Source: Enterococcus caccae ATCC BAA-1240
GTDB taxonomy: Bacteria; Bacillota; Bacilli; Lactobacillales; Enterococcaceae
Direction of reading: 5' to 3'
Assembly (NCBI RefSeq): GCF_000407145.1
Contig: NZ_KE136474.1
Span: 248,001-312,000, forward strand
DNA: 64,000 nucleotides
Positions 1-8,530 of the stretch are shown in pieces. The position numbers and the translations under genes were made by a program. Under the pieces are notes generated by a model, which did no database searches, had not been told where the DNA came from, and saw only the letters and a program-made list of their open reading frames with translations. Positions within the stretch are counted from its first letter, which is position 1. Each line of letters opens with the position of its first letter.

Positions 1-9
1 AAAATCCTC

Positions 10-38
10 TTGCAAAAAACTGCTTTCTATGATAAATT
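10..38 (+). promoter_or_regulatory. Promoter of rpmB
   Basis: A -35 box TTGCAA (10-15) and a -10 box TAAATT (33-38) are separated by 17 bases. A transcript from here would have a leader of about 50 bases before the L28 gene. The call rests only on match to the sigma-A consensus and the spacing. Confidence 0.6.
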
Positions 39-96
39 AAGTTAGTATGAGCTGAAAACTATCGCTCCGAGATCAAAGCAAAGGAGGAAACTAAAA

Positions 97-285
97 ATGG
101 CAAAAGTATGTTACTTTACTGGTCGTAAGACAAGCAGCGGCAATAACCGCTCACATGCAATGAACGCTACTAAACGTACTGTTAAACCTAACTTGCAAAA
201 AGTTCGCGTATTAATAGACGGTAAACCTAAAAAAGTTTGGGTGTCAACTCGTGCTTTGAAATCTGGTAAAATCGAGCGTGTTTAA
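97..285 (+). CDS. rpmB: 50S ribosomal protein L28
   Basis: This 62-residue basic protein is ribosomal protein L28 of the large subunit. It begins [20 protein letters not shown] and carries the typical middle segment with [14 protein letters not shown]; the length is normal for Firmicutes. The ATG at 97 follows an AAAGGAGGA ribosome binding site at the proper distance. The Cys-5 is the only cysteine, so this is a zinc-independent type lacking the CxxC pairs. It is transcribed alone from the promoter at 10-38 and ends at a strong terminator shared with the converging thiN gene. Confidence 0.97.
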   Translation: MAKVCYFTGRKTSSGNNRSHAMNATKRTVKPNLQKVRVLIDGKPKKVWVSTRALKSGKIERV

Positions 286-300
286 TAGAACGTAATCAAA

Positions 301-330
301 AAGCTGAACGGCGTGCCGTTCAGCTTTTTT
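301..330. terminator. Bidirectional terminator between rpmB and thiN
   Basis: A perfect 12-bp stem, AAGCTGAACGGC (301-312) and its complement (315-326), has a two-base gap and is followed by a T run on the plus strand; the A run preceding it serves the minus strand. It ends rpmB and probably also the minus-strand operon that finishes at 330. Confidence 0.88.
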
Positions 331-971
331 TATTTGTCGCGACTTTGAATCACCGCTATCATTCCTGTATCGAAAGAAAACGTAGCCGTTTCGCCAACAA
401 ATTCATTACTGGCATAAGAAGTCGGGATTACAACATTCACATGATCTAACGTATATTTACTTTTTGTTAAAGTCAGGTTTTTAATGGGTGTTAAACAGCA
501 ATAAGCTAAATAATCCATGCTTGCTTCTTTTTTCACCACATATTCTCCTGGAAGATAATAGGCGATACTATTTTGATGATCTTTTACTTTTATTTGATGC
601 GCAAAATCTTGAAAACGTGGTTCCAATGGTAGCCACAGATTCGCTAAAAAGTGATCCAAGCGACCTCCTGTTGCACCGATAAGCATGATTTCCGATTCTG
701 GAAATGATTGAATAGCCAGCCCCAAAGCTAGTTGGGTATCGGTATCATCTTTTTCTGCTTGTGCCCGTTTCAATTCTTTCGCTTTTTCTTGAATACGCTG
801 CTGCTCGTCCATCGTTAATGAATCAAAATCTCCCACTGCCAAATCTAACGGCCAATCCCGCTCTACAATATATAGGCTGCCTCGGTCGATTCCTACAAAA
901 TAATCAAAATCAGCTGAGGAAAATTCTGGCCACTCATCAGGCGATCCACCTGCCACAAGAAGTATCTTCAT
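330..971 (-). CDS. thiN: Thiamine pyrophosphokinase
   Basis: The 213-residue cytosolic enzyme transfers pyrophosphate from ATP to thiamine, giving the cofactor thiamine diphosphate. The family motif AVGDFDSL lies at residues 45-52 and IGATGGRLDHFLANL near residue 100; both help bind the nucleotide and metal. It is the last gene of the rsgA-rpe-thiN group. Its ATG overlaps the stop of rpe in a TAATG arrangement, a sign of translational coupling. The order rsgA-rpe-thiN next to the kinase/phosphatase pair is typical for lactic acid bacteria. Confidence 0.93.
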   Translation of the reverse strand: MKILLVAGGSPDEWPEFSSADFDYFVGIDRGSLYIVERDWPLDLAVGDFDSLTMDEQQRIQEKAKELKRAQAEKDDTDTQLALGLAIQSFPESEIMLIGATGGRLDHFLANLWLPLEPRFQDFAHQIKVKDHQNSIAYYLPGEYVVKKEASMDYLAYCCLTPIKNLTLTKSKYTLDHVNVVIPTSYASNEFVGETATFSFDTGMIAVIQSRDK

Positions 972-1621
972 TAATCCAACACAGCTCTCAATGCATCGAT
1001 ACGCTCTTTAGGACTTTCTGAATCATAGATATAAGAACCTGCTACAAAAACATTAGCACCCGCTTCTTTACAGCGTTTAGCCGTTTCAGGAATGATCCCT
1101 CCATCTACTTCGATATCATACGTAAAGCCTTTTGTTTCTTTCCACTCTTTTAATTGAGCAATTTTATCTAGTGAGCTTTCAATGAACGATTGCCCTCCAA
1201 AACCAGGGTTGACTGTCATGATCAAAACTTGATCCACTAAATCCAAAACGTATTCAATCGCTGACAACGGTGTTCCAGGATTGATCACTACTCCTGCTTT
1301 TACACCAGCCGCCTTGATCATTTGAACTGCTCGATGAATATGCGGTGTTGATTCTTCATGAACTGTGATAATATCTGCTCCTGCTTTAGCAAAGGCTTCA
1401 ATATAATTTTCTGGTTGAACGATCATCAAGTGAACATCTAACGGCAATTTTGTGACGGGCCGAATCGCTGAAACTACATTAGGTCCTAAAGTAATATTGG
1501 GTACGAATTGACCATCCATCACATCCACATGAATATAATCTGCTCCCAATTTTTCAACTAATTGAATATCTCTTTCTAAATTGGCAAAGTCGGCACTTAA
1601 AATCGATGGTGCTAGTTTCAT
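971..1621 (-). CDS. rpe: Ribulose-phosphate 3-epimerase
   Basis: This TIM-barrel enzyme interconverts ribulose 5-phosphate and xylulose 5-phosphate in the pentose phosphate pathway. Family signatures are visible: [14 protein letters not shown] at the start, [12 protein letters not shown] with catalytic Asp, [11 protein letters not shown], and the phosphate-binding VDGGI near residue 180. I chose the ATG at 1621 because the GAGGAG ribosome binding site lies 8-9 bases upstream of it; a GTG at 1630 would add three residues but sits on top of that site. Length, 216 residues, is normal. Confidence 0.95.
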   Translation of the reverse strand: MKLAPSILSADFANLERDIQLVEKLGADYIHVDVMDGQFVPNITLGPNVVSAIRPVTKLPLDVHLMIVQPENYIEAFAKAGADIITVHEESTPHIHRAVQMIKAAGVKAGVVINPGTPLSAIEYVLDLVDQVLIMTVNPGFGGQSFIESSLDKIAQLKEWKETKGFTYDIEVDGGIIPETAKRCKEAGANVFVAGSYIYDSESPKERIDALRAVLD

Positions 1622-1634
1622 TAAAGTCACTCCT

Positions 1635-2534
1635 CTATTTTTTCTTATATATTGGTCTGCGATTTTCTATTTCTAGTAAGAATTGCAGATAATTATCGTA
1701 ACGTGTCTGAGCGATCGTGCCAGCTTCTACACGACTTTTCACTTCGCAGCCTGGTTCTTTGCGATGCATACACTCGCGAAACTTACAAGATACCGAAGCT
1801 TCTACAAATTCAGGAAATTGTTTTGGCAATTCTGTTGTTTCCATTTCTAAAAAGTCTATCGAGCTAAATCCTGGGGTGTCAGCAACTAAACCATCGTATA
1901 AAGGTAATAATTCTACATGACGTGTTGTATGTTTCCCACGACCCAATGACTCTGAGATTTCATCAGTAGCTAACTGCAAATCAGGTGATATTTTGTTTAA
2001 TAAAGTAGATTTCCCGGCACCTGATTGTCCCATAAAAACAGTTAAGCGTTCAGGAAAATATTGTTCTAATGCTCGAACTGCTTCTTCGTCATTCGCTTTC
2101 GTTGCTGCAATAACTGGATAACCAATTTCTCCATAAACTTTTTTGACTTCAGCCACACTGACTGCTTCAGTTCCCGTCAGTAAATCGACCTTTGTCAAAT
2201 AAATAATTGGGGCAATTTCTTTATCTTCTAATGTAACTAAAAAGCGATCTAATAAATTATAAGAAAAGTTTGGTTCAACCATACTCATGACAACTACACC
2301 TTGATCAACATTTGCTACTGGCGGACGCACTAGCTCATTATGTCTAGGAAAGACTTCAAGTAAATAGCCATCCGTCGGGTTATCACTTTCAAACATGACT
2401 TCATCACCGACTAATGGAGTGATTTTGCGATTGCGAAAATTCCCACGCGCTCTGGTTTGAAATGTTGCACCCTCTGCATAAATGTAGTAAAAACCGCTTA
2501 ACGCTTTTCTGATTTGACCTTTCAGAAATGCCAC
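1635..2534 (-). CDS. rsgA: Ribosome small subunit-dependent GTPase A
   Basis: RsgA is a circularly permuted GTPase that checks late maturation of the 30S subunit. In order: an N-terminal OB fold, then permuted GTPase motifs LTKVDLL (G4), [12 protein letters not shown] (G1, residues near 168-179), DTPGFSS (G3), and a C-terminal zinc knuckle with C-x4-C...H...C in [14 protein letters not shown]. At 299 residues it is full length. The start is uncertain: the annotated GTG (2534) overlaps the GGAGGTGG ribosome binding site, so initiation could lie a few codons further in. It is followed by rpe after 13 bases. Confidence 0.95.
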   Translation of the reverse strand: MAFLKGQIRKALSGFYYIYAEGATFQTRARGNFRNRKITPLVGDEVMFESDNPTDGYLLEVFPRHNELVRPPVANVDQGVVVMSMVEPNFSYNLLDRFLVTLEDKEIAPIIYLTKVDLLTGTEAVSVAEVKKVYGEIGYPVIAATKANDEEAVRALEQYFPERLTVFMGQSGAGKSTLLNKISPDLQLATDEISESLGRGKHTTRHVELLPLYDGLVADTPGFSSIDFLEMETTELPKQFPEFVEASVSCKFRECMHRKEPGCEVKSRVEAGTIAQTRYDNYLQFLLEIENRRPIYKKK

Positions 2535-2617
2535 CTCCTCGTTTCTGTTGGTTTCATTTTACCATAGGTTAGAGAAAAGCTAAACGCAAGGCTAGAGAAA
2601 TCAACATGATTTAAAAA

Positions 2618-2709
2618 AGTGTGTGGGACAAAAGTAAAAAGCACTTTTGTTTCACACACTAACTACAAATAAACGGTGGAAACAGAAGTAACCTCTTCTG
2701 TCCCATCCT
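2618..2709. repeat. Dispersed intergenic repeat, interrupted copy
   Basis: The 29 bases at 2618-2646, starting AGTGTGTGGGACAAAAG, are identical to 37668-37696, and CTTCTGTCCCATCCTC at 2694-2709 is identical to 37694-37709. In this copy 47 other bases separate the two halves; at 37.7 kb they are fused. The ends GGGACA and TGTCCC are complementary, so each copy can fold into a hairpin. It lies just downstream of the kinase gene and may act as its terminator. Confidence 0.7.
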
Positions 2710-2723
2710 CCTTAACTTATTTT

Positions 2724-4910
2724 CTAACTATTTCCATCACCTGTTGTGTCTGTTGCACTTGAAAAATTGACTGTAACAGATGTTCCTTTAGCAACACTAT
2801 CCCCAACGCTCGGCGATACACTGATTACTTTCCCTTTCGAAGCATCACCAGATCCTTGAATATACTTCAAACCGTTGCTTTCGATTTGTGCTTTAGCTTC
2901 TGCTGGTGAGAGCCCTATAACGTTTGGAACACTAACGTTACTCGGTCCAGAACTAACCTTTAATGTAATTTTTCCATTTTTGAGATCGAAGGTTGCTCCT
3001 GCACCAGGATCCTGTGAAATGACGGTTCCTTTAGGTAAATCACTGGATTCATCCACTCTTGAAATTTGATTTTGCTTAATTCCTAAACTGGTCAAAGCAT
3101 TTACAGCATTATCATACGTATAATTTTCGGCATAACTCCCTAAAACAACAGTGCTCGACTCAGAGCTTGTCGTTGTCGTTTTGTCAGGTCCAGAACTGAC
3201 TATTAGCGTAATCTTTCCTTTTTTAGGGTTAAACGGATTGCCTGCAGCTGGATTTTGTTCCATAACTAAATCCTTCGCTACTGTATCACTTGGTTTATCT
3301 ACCCGCGTGATTTGACTTCCTTTAATACCGTAACTTAATAATTCCGTTACTGCATCATTATAGCTATAGCCTAAGCTTGCATAATCAGCTAAATAGACAT
3401 CATCCGGGCCTTTGCTGACCACCAAAGTAATTTCATCTGTTTTTGGATCAACCTCTTCACCTTTTTCTGGCGATTGACTAATGACCTTGTCTTCATCTAC
3501 TTTAGAATCTGTCGCTTTCGTGATTTTAATTTGGCTTTCTTTGAAGCCTTGTTCTCCTAGCTTTCCGATGGCATCTTTATAACTTTCACCAGTAACATCC
3601 ACTAACTTGATTTTCTTATTTCCAGAACTGATATATAGTTCAATTTCACGATTTTTCTTTACAGTAGAACCCATCTCAGGATCTGTTTTGACTACTTTTC
3701 CTTCTTCGATGTCATCACTTTGTATTTGCTTTGACTCTGATTTAACTTTCAGGCCCGCTTCTTCTAGCATACTGCGTGCTTGTGTTTCGGTTTTATCTGC
3801 TACATTAGGTATTTTGACTTCGCTGCTGCCACGACCCGCAAAATAGAAAATACCAACAACGATCAAAACCAGTGCTAATAAGCTCAAAAAAATGATCCAT
3901 GGCTTCTTTTTTTTCTTCTTCGCAACAGCTTCTTGTTGCTCGATTTCTTCATGTTCATTCCGCTCTTCAGGTGGTGTTTCCATCGAATTGAAAGAAGAAG
4001 GCATCGCCATTTCATCCGTGATCGGGGTTAATATTTTTGTTTCGCCCATTAATCCCGTTGGTTGCCACTTTGGTTCGTTCAAACGGTTAGCAGCCAATAC
4101 GGTATATAAGTCACGTGACATTTCTTCAGCCGTTTTATAACGATCTGCTGGATCTTTAGCCGTTGCATGTAACACCACATTTTCCAAGGATTGAGGGATA
4201 TTAGGATCAATCGTTTTAACTGATGGCATTTCTTCTTGGAAATGTTTTAACGCGATCGTAACAGCTGATTCGCCATCAAATGGTACATTTCCAGTTAACA
4301 TCTCATATAAAATGATTCCAACTGCATAAACGTCTGACTGATTGGTCGCCATACTTCCGCGAGCTTGTTCTGGAGATAAATAATGGACAGAACCTAGCAT
4401 TGTATTTGTTTGCGTGATTGACGTTTCCGTTAAGGCAATTGCGATCCCAAAATCGGTGATTTTGACAACACCGCTTTCGTCCATCAAAATATTTTGTGGT
4501 TTTAAATCTCTATGAATGATTCTATGTTCATGCGCTAGTGAAACTGCTGATAAAATTTGCTCCATGATATCAACAATTTTTGCATATGGAATTGGATACT
4601 GCGTTTGGATAAATCGTTTTAGATCCATCCCTTTCACATACTCCATTACTAAGTATTGTAGACCATCTTCTTCACCTACATCATAGACACTGACGATATT
4701 TGGATGAACCAATTCAGTTGCAGCTAGAGCTTCTCTTTGAAAGCGGCGAATTGCTGCTTGATCATTTTGGAAGTCAAAACGCAATACTTTGACTGCTACA
4801 TCACGATCCAAAATCAAGTCATGTGCTAAAAACACATTCGCCATACCGCCACTGCCGATATTGCCAATAATGTGATATCGACCATTCAATTTTCTGCCGA
4901 TTTCGATCAT
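2724..4910 (-). CDS. prkC: PASTA-domain serine/threonine protein kinase (IreK/PrkC type)
   Basis: A membrane kinase of 728 residues that senses cell-wall precursors. The kinase domain covers about residues 10-270, with [10 protein letters not shown] catalytic loop, DFGIA, and an activation loop [12 protein letters not shown] rich in phosphorylatable threonines. A lysine-rich stretch precedes a single transmembrane helix near residues 338-360. Outside lie five PASTA repeats, two of them (third and fourth) starting with YNDAV/YDNAV and resembling each other closely. In E. faecalis the equivalent kinase IreK also has five PASTA units and drives intrinsic cephalosporin resistance; that role here is inference. 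Its ATG overlaps the end of the phosphatase gene by four bases. Confidence 0.95.
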   Translation of the reverse strand: MIEIGRKLNGRYHIIGNIGSGGMANVFLAHDLILDRDVAVKVLRFDFQNDQAAIRRFQREALAATELVHPNIVSVYDVGEEDGLQYLVMEYVKGMDLKRFIQTQYPIPYAKIVDIMEQILSAVSLAHEHRIIHRDLKPQNILMDESGVVKITDFGIAIALTETSITQTNTMLGSVHYLSPEQARGSMATNQSDVYAVGIILYEMLTGNVPFDGESAVTIALKHFQEEMPSVKTIDPNIPQSLENVVLHATAKDPADRYKTAEEMSRDLYTVLAANRLNEPKWQPTGLMGETKILTPITDEMAMPSSFNSMETPPEERNEHEEIEQQEAVAKKKKKKPWIIFLSLLALVLIVVGIFYFAGRGSSEVKIPNVADKTETQARSMLEEAGLKVKSESKQIQSDDIEEGKVVKTDPEMGSTVKKNREIELYISSGNKKIKLVDVTGESYKDAIGKLGEQGFKESQIKITKATDSKVDEDKVISQSPEKGEEVDPKTDEITLVVSKGPDDVYLADYASLGYSYNDAVTELLSYGIKGSQITRVDKPSDTVAKDLVMEQNPAAGNPFNPKKGKITLIVSSGPDKTTTTSSESSTVVLGSYAENYTYDNAVNALTSLGIKQNQISRVDESSDLPKGTVISQDPGAGATFDLKNGKITLKVSSGPSNVSVPNVIGLSPAEAKAQIESNGLKYIQGSGDASKGKVISVSPSVGDSVAKGTSVTVNFSSATDTTGDGNS

Positions 4911-5656
4911 TGGTTTTCCTCCTTCTGTTCATCAAAATGAATCACCAAGACAGTGATGTTATCCGCGCCACCTGCTTCATTGGCTGTCGCGATCAATGTT
5001 TCCACCTTTTCGTTTAGTGGCTCATCTGAAAGTAAAATAGTTAAAATATTCTCTTCTGAAACCATGTTTGTCAGCCCATCTGAGCATAGTAAGATATAGT
5101 CGTCAGGTACCCAAAGATGGTTCGCCACATCGACTTCCACCATTCGCGGCATCCCCAATGAACGAGTCAGGACATTTTTTCTTGGATGATTCGCAGCCAT
5201 TTCACGTGTAATTTCACCAGATTTTACTAGTTCATTTACTAAAGAATGATCTTCTGTTAGTTGGCGTAATTCATTGTTGCGAACCAAATAAGCTCGGCTG
5301 TCACCAATATTAGCCAATACAAATGACTGGTCTAATAATACCGCACTAACAATTGTCGTTCCCATACCTAAAAACTCAGGTCGAGATTGACCTTTTTCAT
5401 AAATCATCTCATTTTCATCTTGAATTTCTTTGATCAACCACTGTGCAGCTTTTTCCGATGTATCGATAAGACTTTTCTGCCAGCGTTCACCAAGATTATT
5501 GACCGCCATCTGACTAGCAACATCTCCCGCCTGATGACCACCCATTCCATCTGCTAAAATAGCTAAGGAAATTCCTGATTGGTTCTCAAATAAACCTGCA
5601 TAATCCTGATTGGTATTCCGTTTCCGTCCGACATCTGTTTGAAAATTGATTTCCAC
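4907..5656 (-). CDS. prpC: PP2C-family protein phosphatase (IreP/PrpC type)
   Basis: This 249-residue cytosolic metal-dependent phosphatase removes phosphate from the kinase encoded next to it and from its substrates. PP2C motifs are visible: GRKRNTNQD at residues 10-18, [15 protein letters not shown] near 35-50, [11 protein letters not shown], and [10 protein letters not shown], with the aspartates that bind two Mn2+ ions. It lies between rsmB (15 bases upstream) and the kinase gene (overlapping by four bases), the standard arrangement in Firmicutes. Confidence 0.95.
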   Translation of the reverse strand: MEINFQTDVGRKRNTNQDYAGLFENQSGISLAILADGMGGHQAGDVASQMAVNNLGERWQKSLIDTSEKAAQWLIKEIQDENEMIYEKGQSRPEFLGMGTTIVSAVLLDQSFVLANIGDSRAYLVRNNELRQLTEDHSLVNELVKSGEITREMAANHPRKNVLTRSLGMPRMVEVDVANHLWVPDDYILLCSDGLTNMVSEENILTILLSDEPLNEKVETLIATANEAGGADNITVLVIHFDEQKEENQ

Positions 5657-5671
5657 TACGCTTCACCTCGT

Positions 5672-7036
5672 TTAACAAACTTTTTGCATACAACAAATAA
5701 AAAATCCATCCGTCCCTAATTGATGCGGGTACAGCGTGAGCATTTGATCCTGCACAGAGGGCTGAACAGCTTTACTAACACTCACATCTATTTTTTTAAA
5801 CTCTGGATGCTTTTGTAAAAATGCTGCAATAACTTCTTGATTTTCTTCTTTAGCAATCGTACAGGTGCTATAGACCATTATACCGCATTGTTTTAATGTT
5901 TTGGCAACACTTTCTAGAATTTCTAGTTGGATTTTAGGCAATTGTTCAAAATCTTGAGCCGATTTATTGTATTTGATATCTGGTTTACGACGCATTAGGC
6001 CTAGACCTGAGCATGGAGCATCTACTAAAATTCGATCGAAATATTCTGCTGGGAATTCTTCCCCCACTTTGCGAGCATCTAATTTTTCAGTATCCACAAC
6101 TTCTTTTACATGTAGACGCTCTGCATTTTGTTTGATTAGCTTGATTTTGTGGTCATGAATATCTAAAGACTTCACACGTCCACCTTGTGCCGCATCAAGA
6201 AACGTTGCGATATGTGTAGTTTTACCACCTGGAGCCGCACAAGCATCCAACACAACATGATTTTTTTCAATCTGCATTGCTGGTGCAACGAGCATTGAAC
6301 TTTCATCTTGAATCGTCAATTTACCAGCATCAAATAGATAATGCCCTGCCATAAAGCCTTTATCTGCGACTACACCATAAGGCGAAACTTGGCTGGCTGT
6401 TGCTTCGATATGATCTTTTTGCAACTCTTCTAATGCATCAGCTAGACTGATTTCACGGGTATCTACTCGACCACTAACATGACTTTTCTCAAAAAGCGAT
6501 AAGCCCAATTTTCTTGTTTCTTCCATCCCCAGTTGGTTAATTAGCTTTTCTGTCAACCATTTTGGCATACTGATTTCCACTGATAAACGTTCAACAGGAT
6601 CTTTGATGTTGTCTAAACTAGGTGCGCCTTCTCTTTGAAAAGCCCTAAGCACACCATTCACAAATTTTGCGATCCCAATATTCCCTCGGTGCTTCCCAAT
6701 TTCCACCGCTTCATTGATAATCGCATGGTCTGGAATTTTATCTAAAAATACTAATTGATAAATCGACAGACTAAGTAAATTTTTCACCCAACTGTCTACT
6801 TTTTTAGGGTTCGTAATGAACGGGGTCAAATAATATTCTAGTAACAGCTTTCGACTGATCGTACCATACACAAGTTCTGTGAATAGACGGCTGTCTTTTT
6901 CTCCTAATGCAGATTTATTGATCATTTCATTTAACAATAGATTGGAATAAGCTCCGCCATTATCCACACGTTCGATCGTTCTCAATGCTACATAACGAAC
7001 TGAACTTTTTACTCTTGCTGGTATTTTTTTTCCCAT
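5672..7036 (-). CDS. rsmB: 16S rRNA (cytosine-967-C5)-methyltransferase
   Basis: RsmB methylates C967 of 16S rRNA with S-adenosylmethionine. The 454-residue protein has an N-terminal NusB-like RNA-binding helical domain (about 1-140) and a C-terminal Rossmann methyltransferase domain. The SAM motif DACAAPGGKTTHIA and both catalytic cysteines, in DAPCSGLG and YSTCTI, are present. It follows fmt with only five bases between the two genes, so they are co-transcribed. Confidence 0.95.
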   Translation of the reverse strand: MGKKIPARVKSSVRYVALRTIERVDNGGAYSNLLLNEMINKSALGEKDSRLFTELVYGTISRKLLLEYYLTPFITNPKKVDSWVKNLLSLSIYQLVFLDKIPDHAIINEAVEIGKHRGNIGIAKFVNGVLRAFQREGAPSLDNIKDPVERLSVEISMPKWLTEKLINQLGMEETRKLGLSLFEKSHVSGRVDTREISLADALEELQKDHIEATASQVSPYGVVADKGFMAGHYLFDAGKLTIQDESSMLVAPAMQIEKNHVVLDACAAPGGKTTHIATFLDAAQGGRVKSLDIHDHKIKLIKQNAERLHVKEVVDTEKLDARKVGEEFPAEYFDRILVDAPCSGLGLMRRKPDIKYNKSAQDFEQLPKIQLEILESVAKTLKQCGIMVYSTCTIAKEENQEVIAAFLQKHPEFKKIDVSVSKAVQPSVQDQMLTLYPHQLGTDGFFICCMQKVC

Positions 7037-7041
7037 ATTGA

Positions 7042-7983
7042 CTAGCCCACCTTATCTGATTCTGCGACTGTTTTGCCGACTCCGTTTAGGAAATCTTGAA
7101 TAGATAATTTCCCTTTGCCTGATGGCTGGATCATATCTACGGAAAGAACCGTACCTTCTCCACAAGCAATCCACAACTCTTTTTTGCTACGCTTGATAAT
7201 TGTTCCTGGAACAGCTTTCGTTGTTTCTTCTAAAGGTGTAACTGCCCATAACTTCCAATTAATTTCATTGTAAGTTGTAAAGGCTGTGGGCCACGGACGC
7301 ATGCCACGAACTTGATTGTCTACTTGTTCCGCTGTCTTATGCCAATCGATCCGTTCTTGTTCTCTTGTAATATTCGGAGAAAATGTCACTTGATTTTCGT
7401 CTTGAGGAAGCGGTGTGATTTCATTGGCTAATATTTTAGGCAATGTCTCCAGCAATAATTCCTTTCCAACAACGCTCAACTTATCAAACATCGTTCCAAC
7501 ATCATCTGTTTTAGTAATTGGAATCGATTTTTGAGAAAGAATATCTCCAGCGTCCATTTTCTTCACCATTTCCATGATTGTGACACCCGTTTCCTTTTCA
7601 CCCTCAATGATTGAATAGTGAACAGGAGCACCACCACGATATTTTGGTAATAGAGAGGCATGGACATTAACTGCGCCAAATTTTGGTGCAGTTAAAATTT
7701 TCTCTGGTAAAAATTGACCGAAAGCAGCCGTTACAATAAGATCTGGCGCAAGCTCGATAATTTTGTCCATTTCAGCTGATCCTGAGATTTTTTCTGGTTG
7801 TAAAACAAGTAAGTCATGTTTGACTGCAGCTTCTTTCACAGGTGTTGGTGTGATTATCTTTTTGCGTCCAACAGGTCGATCTGGTTGAGTCACTACAGCT
7901 TGAATCTCGTAGCCTTTTTCGATCAGTCCTTCTAAAATGGGGACTGAAAAAGCGGGTGTTCCCATAAAAATTAGTTTAGTCAT
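7042..7983 (-). CDS. fmt: Methionyl-tRNA formyltransferase
   Basis: Fmt formylates the initiator Met-tRNA using 10-formyl-tetrahydrofolate. The 313-residue sequence starts MTKLIFMGTPAFSVPILEGL and contains the catalytic region VNVHASLLPKYRGGAPVHYS with the essential Asn and His, and the C-terminal tRNA-contact domain from about residue 205. The start overlaps the end of def by eight bases; deformylase and formyltransferase act on the same methionine and are commonly paired. Confidence 0.96.
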   Translation of the reverse strand: MTKLIFMGTPAFSVPILEGLIEKGYEIQAVVTQPDRPVGRKKIITPTPVKEAAVKHDLLVLQPEKISGSAEMDKIIELAPDLIVTAAFGQFLPEKILTAPKFGAVNVHASLLPKYRGGAPVHYSIIEGEKETGVTIMEMVKKMDAGDILSQKSIPITKTDDVGTMFDKLSVVGKELLLETLPKILANEITPLPQDENQVTFSPNITREQERIDWHKTAEQVDNQVRGMRPWPTAFTTYNEINWKLWAVTPLEETTKAVPGTIIKRSKKELWIACGEGTVLSVDMIQPSGKGKLSIQDFLNGVGKTVAESDKVG

Positions 7984-8470
7984 CTAAATGTTCCTCCATA
8001 TATGCATCTAAATCTTCTGGTTTGATTGGTTCAATGATTTTATCAATAAACAACTCGCCATTTAGATGATCGATTTCATGTTGAAAAGCTCTGGCAAGAT
8101 ACCCATAAGCAGTTACTTCGATTTCGTCTCCTTCGCGGTCAAAATAACGAACAGTCACTTCATCTGCTCGCTCAACTGTACCATACGTTTCTGGAATGCT
8201 TAAACAGCCTTCCACATCAATATCTGTCCCTTTTCGATCGATGATTTCAGGGTTTATCAATTCAAACAGACCTGTTTCTTCATCCACTTCGATCACCGCA
8301 AGCTGAAGATTTTTCCCGATTTGAGGCGCGGCTAGACCGATTCCATCGTGGGCGATCATTGTTTCGTACATATCTTCTAAAAGTGTAATTGTTTCGTCAG
8401 TAATCATCGTTACTGATTTTGCTTTTTGTTTCAAGCGTTCATTTGGGTGTATCACTATAGGATAGCGCAT
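7976..8470 (-). CDS. def: Peptide deformylase
   Basis: The metalloenzyme removes the formyl group from nascent proteins. All three family motifs are seen: GIGLAAPQIG (Gly and Gln of motif 1), EGCLSIPE with the metal-binding Cys, and QHEIDHLNG with HExxH. I chose the ATG at 8470 (MRYPIVIHPNERL), preceded by AAAGGAAA at a good distance; an ATG at 8497 would add nine residues with no counterpart in the family. The HLNG form and size of 164 residues resemble type I enzymes rather than the larger type II of bacilli. Confidence 0.94.
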   Translation of the reverse strand: MRYPIVIHPNERLKQKAKSVTMITDETITLLEDMYETMIAHDGIGLAAPQIGKNLQLAVIEVDEETGLFELINPEIIDRKGTDIDVEGCLSIPETYGTVERADEVTVRYFDREGDEIEVTAYGYLARAFQHEIDHLNGELFIDKIIEPIKPEDLDAYMEEHLDD

Positions 8471-8530
8471 AAGGTTTCCTTTCTTTTGATCAAGCATTCT
8501 CTCACTAGGAAGCTTGATATAGCTAAGAGC